From NCBI GenBank assembly GCA_001513155.1, contig LFSR01000015.1, positions 1 through 64,000 of the forward strand: a DNA stretch of 64,000 nucleotides, given 5' to 3'. Source of the stretch: Syntrophomonas sp. DTU018 (GTDB taxonomy: Bacteria > Bacillota > Syntrophomonadia > Syntrophomonadales > Syntrophomonadaceae). Shown in pieces: positions 59,615 through 64,000 of this stretch (within the stretch, counting starts at the first letter, position 1; every line of letters begins with the position of its first letter). A program made the position numbers and the translations under genes. The notes under the pieces were generated by a model, which had not been told where the DNA came from, searched no databases, and saw nothing but the letters and a program-made list of their open reading frames with translations.

Positions 59615-60835
59615 TTAAGCGATCCCTGTCAATTCTTTCAGGCTTTCCAGGGTTATAGTCTGAGTCTGTTTCTGCAGCTGACCTTGCACAAACAAGTGCA
59701 CCAGGGGCAGCTTGTCAGGTGTCACCTGGTAACGCCGGGCTACCAGTTCATTGCGGGTAGCATCCACTTTAACCAAAGACAGCTGGTCATTGTGATCCCG
59801 TACAAACTGGTCTACCAGGATGATTTTTTCATTCCCTGCCATGTCAGTGGGATCATAATAAGCAACCACCACCGGTTTGCTGGCCTGCAGCACTTCTTGC
59901 TCCCACAGTTCGGTTTCATGAACGTATTTTTCCGCTGCAACTGCGGCTATAGCCCCATCGGCAGCAGCCGTAATTACCTGGCGCAGGTATTTGTCCCGCA
60001 CATCACCGGCAGCAAATACCCCTTCCAGGTTGGTGCCCATTTTTTCATCGGTTATGATATATCCCTGAGGGTTTACCTGAAGCTGGTCTTTAACCAACTC
60101 AGAATTGGGCACGGTTCCGATAAAAATAAACACGCCGTTGGTGGGGTAATCCCATTCTTCCCCCGTTTTGAGATTTTTCAAGGTTACACTTTCCACCAAC
60201 TCTTCTCCATTAATGCGGGTTACGGTAGAGTTCCATATCCACTTCAGCTTGGGATTGCGAAATGCCCTTTCAGCAGAGGCCTGGTTGGCATCCACCTTGC
60301 CTTCTTCATGGATAACAATGATGGTAACGTTTTCAGCAAACTTGGTCAGGTATTCAGCTTCTTCAATAGCTGCATCGCCGCTGCCTACCACAACCACATC
60401 CAGTTCTTCAAATAATTCGGCATCACAAGTAGCACAGTAGCTTACTCCTTTGCCCCGCAGCCTGCCCTCCCCGGTAACTTTTAACATGCGGGGCTGGGCT
60501 CCCAGGGCTACTATTACCGATTTGGCCAGGTATTCACCTTTGCGGCCGGTTATGCTTTTGGGATTGGACCTTAGGTCCAGGGACAAAACCGTATCGGTTA
60601 TAAATTCGGCCCCGAACTGGGCCGCATGTTCGGCCATGGCTTGCATCAAACCCGGTCCGGTAGTACCTCGTCCGAAACCGGGGTAGTTTTCCAACTCTTC
60701 GGTGGTAGCAGCCTGTCCGCCCGGTCTGCCCTTTTCAATAATGCCGGTTTTCATGCGCGCACGAGCCCCATATACTCCCGCAGCCAGGCCAGCCGGGCCT
60801 CCACCTAGAATCAGCAGATCATATAAGTTGTCCAT
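59615..60835 (-). CDS. trxB: Thioredoxin reductase with extra C-terminal thioredoxin-fold domain
   Basis: Residues 1 to about 310 form a standard FAD/NADPH thioredoxin reductase: LLILGGGPAGLAAGVYGARA at the N-terminus, the redox CATC in GVSYCATCDAELF near 135, and the NADPH motif VVGSGDAAIEEA. About 95 further residues (SKPVVVAYYDPTDMAGNEK onward) look like a thioredoxin-fold domain without a CxxC. About 406 residues from the ATG at 60835, which has AGGTG; an upstream ATG at 60901 is less likely. First gene of the trxB-trxA-grdA-grdC-grdD-fhs run. Confidence 0.9.
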   Translation of the reverse strand: MDNLYDLLILGGGPAGLAAGVYGARARMKTGIIEKGRPGGQAATTEELENYPGFGRGTTGPGLMQAMAEHAAQFGAEFITDTVLSLDLRSNPKSITGRKGEYLAKSVIVALGAQPRMLKVTGEGRLRGKGVSYCATCDAELFEELDVVVVGSGDAAIEEAEYLTKFAENVTIIVIHEEGKVDANQASAERAFRNPKLKWIWNSTVTRINGEELVESVTLKNLKTGEEWDYPTNGVFIFIGTVPNSELVKDQLQVNPQGYIITDEKMGTNLEGVFAAGDVRDKYLRQVITAAADGAIAAVAAEKYVHETELWEQEVLQASKPVVVAYYDPTDMAGNEKIILVDQFVRDHNDQLSLVKVDATRNELVARRYQVTPDKLPLVHLFVQGQLQKQTQTITLESLKELTGIA

Positions 60836-60980
60836 ATCTTCACCTGCCTTTTGTGTGATGTTTTCCGGACTGCGCAGCACTTGATATCCCAACATCGGCA
60901 ACTAGGTATATTGTTAACCGAAGGATAGCTAGTTATGATAAGAAGTTGGCACTGCCCAAATTTGCCTTTGCACAAAATAA

Positions 60981-61010
60981 AAACAGGGGAAAAATCTCTC
61001 TCCCCTGTTT
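60981..61010 (-). terminator. Terminator of ftcD
   Basis: aaacagggga (60981-60990) pairs with tcccctgttt (61001-61010); on the minus strand a TTTTATTTTG tract follows. It separates ftcD from the trxB unit. Confidence 0.8.
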
Positions 61011-61042
61011 GCTAATTAAATGACCGTTATTTTTGGTATACC

Positions 61043-61948
61043 TTATAATCCTATCAAATGATTTTCGATAATTTGGTCGCGGTTAAAGTTTTCCAGTTTT
61101 AAAAAGTACTCAGCACAGCTGATCAGGGCTTCCTGGGGCAAAGTGCCGATAATCTGGGTTCCTACTACCGGGACCCCATAGCGGTTAGCTTCATCTACAA
61201 TCAAATTGAAAACCCTGTATATAGGAGTTTTGTTAGTATCAAACATCGTCATGGATACAGCCACCTGGCCTCTTTGCTCAAAGTATAAGGCCATTGATCG
61301 AATAGTGCTGAATCCGCCGCTGGGTCCCCGCACAGCTCTGGCTATATTTTTAGCTATGTTCAGATCAGCTGTTCCCAAGATCACATTCACAGCTACAAAT
61401 CCGGTCATAGCTGAGCTTACAATAGTGGCTCCGGCAGTCTGGTGCAGAGCAGGCGGGCCGATATCGGGAGCCCTTTCAGGAAGATGGGCTACTTCTCTCA
61501 AACCCTCGAACTGGCCTTTACGAATGTAGTCCAGGCTTTTACGCTCTTCACAGCGGGCATTTTCACCGCTGAAATATACTGGAACCTGATAGCGGTTATA
61601 TATTTCCTGACCGATTTCTTCCGCAATCACAACACATTCTTCCAGGGTGATATTGACTAACGGGAAAATAGGCAAAGTGTCCAGGGCTCCGATGCGCGGA
61701 TGGTTGCCCCGCTGTTCCTCCATGTTAATAAGCTCGTAAGCCTTGCCGGCCATGTTTAAAAGAGCTTCTTTCAGGGGTTCCGGTTTGCCGATGACTTCCA
61801 CCACCGTACGATTGAAATCAGGATCCGGATAATAATCAATCAGTTTGACTCCATCAATATCCCGCAGTTCGCTGACTATTGCTTCGACCACTTCTTTGCG
61901 ACGTCCCTCACTGAAATTGGGCACCGCGTGAATAAACTTCGATTCCAT
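61043..61948 (-). CDS. ftcD: Glutamate formimidoyltransferase
   Basis: Transfers the formimino group from formiminoglutamate to tetrahydrofolate, a step of histidine breakdown. VPNFSEGRRKEVVEAIV at residues 9-25, NRTVVEV, MEEQRGNHPRIGALDTLPIFPL and FVAVNVILGTADLNIAKNIA are diagnostic. 301 residues: only the transferase domains, without the cyclodeaminase found in the mammalian fusion. A perfect TATAAT (minus strand 62089-62084) lies about 135 bases upstream. Confidence 0.93.
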   Translation of the reverse strand: MESKFIHAVPNFSEGRRKEVVEAIVSELRDIDGVKLIDYYPDPDFNRTVVEVIGKPEPLKEALLNMAGKAYELINMEEQRGNHPRIGALDTLPIFPLVNITLEECVVIAEEIGQEIYNRYQVPVYFSGENARCEERKSLDYIRKGQFEGLREVAHLPERAPDIGPPALHQTAGATIVSSAMTGFVAVNVILGTADLNIAKNIARAVRGPSGGFSTIRSMALYFEQRGQVAVSMTMFDTNKTPIYRVFNLIVDEANRYGVPVVGTQIIGTLPQEALISCAEYFLKLENFNRDQIIENHLIGL

Positions 61949-62083
61949 GTACCATCTCCTCCTAGATACTGCAGTAAAGTAGTGCGTGTTAATTCTGACT
62001 GTCGTGTAAACCCTGACTATATGTATGGTAACAATTCGCCTCTATCCGGTAAAGCAGCAAACCCCTACTTAAAAGTTTTTTCT

Positions 62084-62089
62084 ATTATA
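62084..62089 (-). promoter_or_regulatory. Possible -10 box upstream of ftcD
   Basis: Perfect TATAAT on the minus strand between ftcD and spmB; no clear -35 at 17 bases. The rest of 61949-62169 shows nothing recognisable. Confidence 0.3.
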
Positions 62090-62168
62090 CTACGAAGAGC
62101 AACTGAAATAATCAGACAATATTTTTATAAGCCTTAATCTATACTTTTTGGATCAACAGCCCCTGCCT

Positions 62169-62705
62169 CTACCTGAAAAGCAGGTTGCATATATATATGG
62201 AGGCTATAAATCCGGTAATATCCGCAGTTAAGCCAGTTACAATAGCATAGCGGTATTTTTTAATACCCACGGCTCCAAAGTAAACCGTCAGCACAAAAAA
62301 GGTGGTATCAGTGGTTCCCTGCATGACTGAAGCCAGCCTGCCGATAAAAGAATCCGGTCCATAGGTGCGCATCAATTCTGTGGCCATGCCCAGTACCCCG
62401 CTTCCCGATAAAGGACGCATGATGGCCAGGGGCAAGACCTCACTGGGAGCATCCAGCAGAGCTGTCACGGGAGCAAGAGCTTGAGACAAATATTCCATAG
62501 CTCCTGAAGCCCGGAAAACAGATATGGCTACCATCATCCCCACTAGAAAGGGAATTATTTTTACTGCGGTGGTAAAGCCTTCCTCAGCCCCTTCTACAAA
62601 ACTTTCATAAACCGGTACCTTCTTCAAATAGCCATAGATAGGAATAACCAGGAGGAGAAAAGGAATAGCCCAAGTGGAAATGACATTCAGTATGGTAAAC
62701 AGCAT
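62169..62705 (-). CDS. spmB: Spore maturation protein B
   Basis: A 178-residue membrane protein (about four segments) of the SpmB family, required with SpmA for dehydration of the spore core. GAEEGFTTAVKIIPFLVGMMVAI, RASGAMEYL and MRPLSGSGVLGMATELM are typical gate-domain motifs, also seen in nucleoside transporters. It begins one base after spmA. Confidence 0.92.
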   Translation of the reverse strand: MLFTILNVISTWAIPFLLLVIPIYGYLKKVPVYESFVEGAEEGFTTAVKIIPFLVGMMVAISVFRASGAMEYLSQALAPVTALLDAPSEVLPLAIMRPLSGSGVLGMATELMRTYGPDSFIGRLASVMQGTTDTTFFVLTVYFGAVGIKKYRYAIVTGLTADITGFIASIYICNLLFR

Positions 62706-63305
62706 CTAGAGCAACCTCCGCCAACGGCTGTAGGTTCGGAACCAGTAATCCAGCGATACCGCGATGAGCATGGCTATACTGGTGGCAAAAATACAAGGTC
62801 CCACTATCTCCGTGGGATTGGCTGAGCCAAAGGAAAGCCGAACTCCGATTATAGTAGCTGGTATTAAGGTAATGCAAGAAGTATTTAAGGCCAGAAATGT
62901 ACACATAGCTGTGGAAGCCTCATCGGAGCCCTGATTCAGGGTCTGCAATTCCTGCATGGCCTTCAGGCCAAAGGGAGTAGCGGCATTGCCCAACCCCAGC
63001 ATATTGGCACTTAAGTTCAGAATTATAAATCCCATGGCAGGATGCTGGGGCGGAACACTGGGAAACAGCCGAACCATAAGCGGCCGCAGTGCCCTAGCCA
63101 GGGCGGCTACCAAACCTCCTTTTTCCGCAATTCTCATTATTCCCAGCCATAAGGCCATGACACCAACCAGGTCAAAGCAGACTTCCACCGCTCCTTTGGC
63201 AGCACCCAGGGCTGCCTCAGTCACCACCTCGATATTCCCATTTATGGCCGCTACCACTATACCGGAAGCCAGCAACAGCAGCCAGATCAGATTCAGCAAG
63301 CTCAT
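62706..63305 (-). CDS. spmA: Spore maturation protein A
   Basis: A 199-residue membrane protein with GAAKGAVEVCFDLVGVMALWLGIMRIAEKGG, HPAMGFIILNLSANMLGLGNAATPFGLKAMQEL and AMCTFLALNTSCITLIPATIIGVR. These are diagnostic for SpmA. It lies upstream of spmB and downstream of gerW on the same strand. Confidence 0.93.
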   Translation of the reverse strand: MSLLNLIWLLLLASGIVVAAINGNIEVVTEAALGAAKGAVEVCFDLVGVMALWLGIMRIAEKGGLVAALARALRPLMVRLFPSVPPQHPAMGFIILNLSANMLGLGNAATPFGLKAMQELQTLNQGSDEASTAMCTFLALNTSCITLIPATIIGVRLSFGSANPTEIVGPCIFATSIAMLIAVSLDYWFRTYSRWRRLL

Positions 63306-63351
63306 CCCCCCTCCCCGTCTTGTAGAAGGGTATGATAGGGCAGAAAAAATT

Positions 63352-63377
63352 AGAACAGCCCTCCTGCAGGCTGTTCT
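63352..63377 (-). terminator. Terminator between gerW and spmA
   Basis: agaacagcc (63352-63360) pairs with ggctgttct (63369-63377); TAATTTTTTC follows on the minus strand. It ends the gerW transcript, so spmA-spmB must have their own promoter or depend on read-through. Confidence 0.8.
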
Positions 63378-63391
63378 CGTTTACCCGAAGC

Positions 63392-63817
63392 TTATGCCAA
63401 AGGCTGCTCTCCCTGCTGGCGATTGCGTTTCTGCAGCAAAGCTTCTAATTTTTCCATCACCTGAGGAGCCAGATCCACCATTCTCTCAGCCAGGGGATTG
63501 CCATGGGTGGAGATTAAACGCACATCATTCATGCGGACCACCAGGAAACCCACTGGTTTAACGGATACACCGGCACCGCTGCCTCCAGCAAAAGGTAATT
63601 CTTTGCCGCTGCCGTTGGCTAATTCATAATCTCCCCCTCCGGCAGCAAAGCCGCACACCACCTGGGAAACAGGAATTATAACTGTGCCGTCATTGGTCTC
63701 CACCGCATCTCCTACTACCGTGTTTACATCCACCATTTCCTTAATACTCTGCATAGCTGTTTTCATTAACCCTTCGATGGGATGACTGCTCTGTTGTTCT
63801 TGTTGCTGTTCGCCCAT
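63392..63817 (-). CDS. gerW: GerW (YtfJ) family sporulation protein
   Basis: A 141-residue spore protein. SHPIEGLMKTAMQSIKEMVDVNTVVGD, GTVIIPVSQVVCGFAAGGGDY and the C-terminal region match YtfJ/GerW of Bacillus, needed for normal germination. The ATG at 63817 gives a Bacillus-like N-terminus and has AGGGGG about eight bases upstream, inside the end of the upstream gene. Confidence 0.92.
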   Translation of the reverse strand: MGEQQQEQQSSHPIEGLMKTAMQSIKEMVDVNTVVGDAVETNDGTVIIPVSQVVCGFAAGGGDYELANGSGKELPFAGGSGAGVSVKPVGFLVVRMNDVRLISTHGNPLAERMVDLAPQVMEKLEALLQKRNRQQGEQPLA

Positions 63818-64000
63818 TTAAATACCCCCTGATCATCCATACACAAATATGAGCACCTATAACCATAATATGTACCAGCCGTACCTGAAATATTCCCGTC
63901 CAATAGCTCCACAGCCGTTGAGCGGCAAAATCCGGCTCCACCTTGATATGAAAATGATGCAGGCGGCACAGGCTGCTCGCCACACCGATAATAATTCCTT
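63741..64000 (-). CDS. DUF2953 family protein, C-terminal part (cut by the window)
   Basis: The frame is open at base 64000 and runs to a stop at 63741, overlapping gerW by 77 bases. The visible 85 residues (GVASSLCRLHHFHIKVEPDF, then a hydrophobic GIFQVRLVHIMVIGAHICVWMI segment and a charged tail) resemble the end of DUF2953 proteins, which stand upstream of gerW in many spore formers. The start is outside the window. Confidence 0.65.
   Translation of the reverse strand, partial: GIIIGVASSLCRLHHFHIKVEPDFAAQRLWSYWTGIFQVRLVHIMVIGAHICVWMIRGYLNGRTATRTTEQSSHRRVNENSYAEY

Overview
The window reads as a chromosomal segment of a strictly anaerobic, endospore-forming Bacillota (Clostridia-type) bacterium with moderate G+C. 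Direct signs are sporulation genes (spoIVA, spoIIP, spmA/spmB, gerW, YIEGIA and its small partner), an IspH-ribosomal protein S1 fusion of the clostridial kind, strong Shine-Dalgarno sites, a glycine-reductase locus, a ferredoxin-dependent 2-oxoacid oxidoreductase and formate-THF ligase. I place it only as an amino-acid-fermenting or syntrophic clostridium and do not name a genus. No rRNA, tRNA or CRISPR array was seen. Most genes lie on the minus strand, in long operons.

Layout. 1-1241: right part of an insertion sequence (transposase cut by the window edge). 1.3-5.9 kb: VOC protein, then the threonine branch pheB-hom-thrB-lysC behind a good SigA promoter. 6.1-6.8 kb: a lipoprotein-rhodanese gene with a broken frame. 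6.85-12.1 kb: a five-gene minus-strand operon of unknown purpose, made of a RuBisCO-like protein, two PEP-hydrolase-like TIM barrels, a ComB-family phosphatase and a Tm-1-like protein. This is the best candidate for an undescribed system. 12.3-22.5 kb: spoIVA, gpsA-plsY-der, a PDZ/radical-SAM protein, two DUF3189 proteins, the YIEGIA pair, spoIIP and DUF1614. 23-28.4 kb: type 2 IPP isomerase, mobA, an FmdB zinc ribbon, ispH-rpsA fusion, plsC, cmk. 28.9-32.5 kb: aroF-tyrA-aroA behind an attenuator-like leader. 33-39 kb: livJHMGF branched-chain amino-acid importer behind duplicated promoters, and a second DAHP synthase. 39.6-45.7 kb: a CoA-transferase, a PII-like protein with two DUF1538 membrane proteins, an omega-amidase-like hydrolase, YjbQ, chorismate mutase and a HutP-like protein. 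45.8-50.6 kb: larB, larE, a four-subunit 2-oxoacid:ferredoxin oxidoreductase and a P-loop protein. 50.7-54.3 kb: HDOD protein, an unknown protein, cobO, rluB, folE. 54.3-60.8 kb: trxB-trxA-grdA-grdC-grdD-fhs. 61-64 kb: ftcD, spmA-spmB, gerW and the 3' end of a DUF2953 gene.

How the parts fit. Branched-chain amino-acid uptake, a VorB-like 2-oxoacid oxidoreductase and a CoA-transferase would support oxidative amino-acid degradation. GrdA/C/D with thioredoxin and thioredoxin reductase would run the reductive, acetyl-phosphate-forming side. FtcD and Fhs link to one-carbon folate chemistry. Aromatic biosynthesis is spread over two DAHP synthases, AroA, TyrA and AroH.

The main non-coding feature is a mosaic palindromic repeat family at five loci (near 6.0, 14.0, 22.6, 28.7 and 39.2 kb). 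One copy lies between two identical 19-bp sequences and abuts a terminator hairpin. A second, unrelated 212-bp foldback repeat is at 22.9 kb, with a half copy at 19.5 kb. Two genes (the rhodanese and grdA) carry apparent single-base deletions, so either they are damaged or the sequence has errors there.
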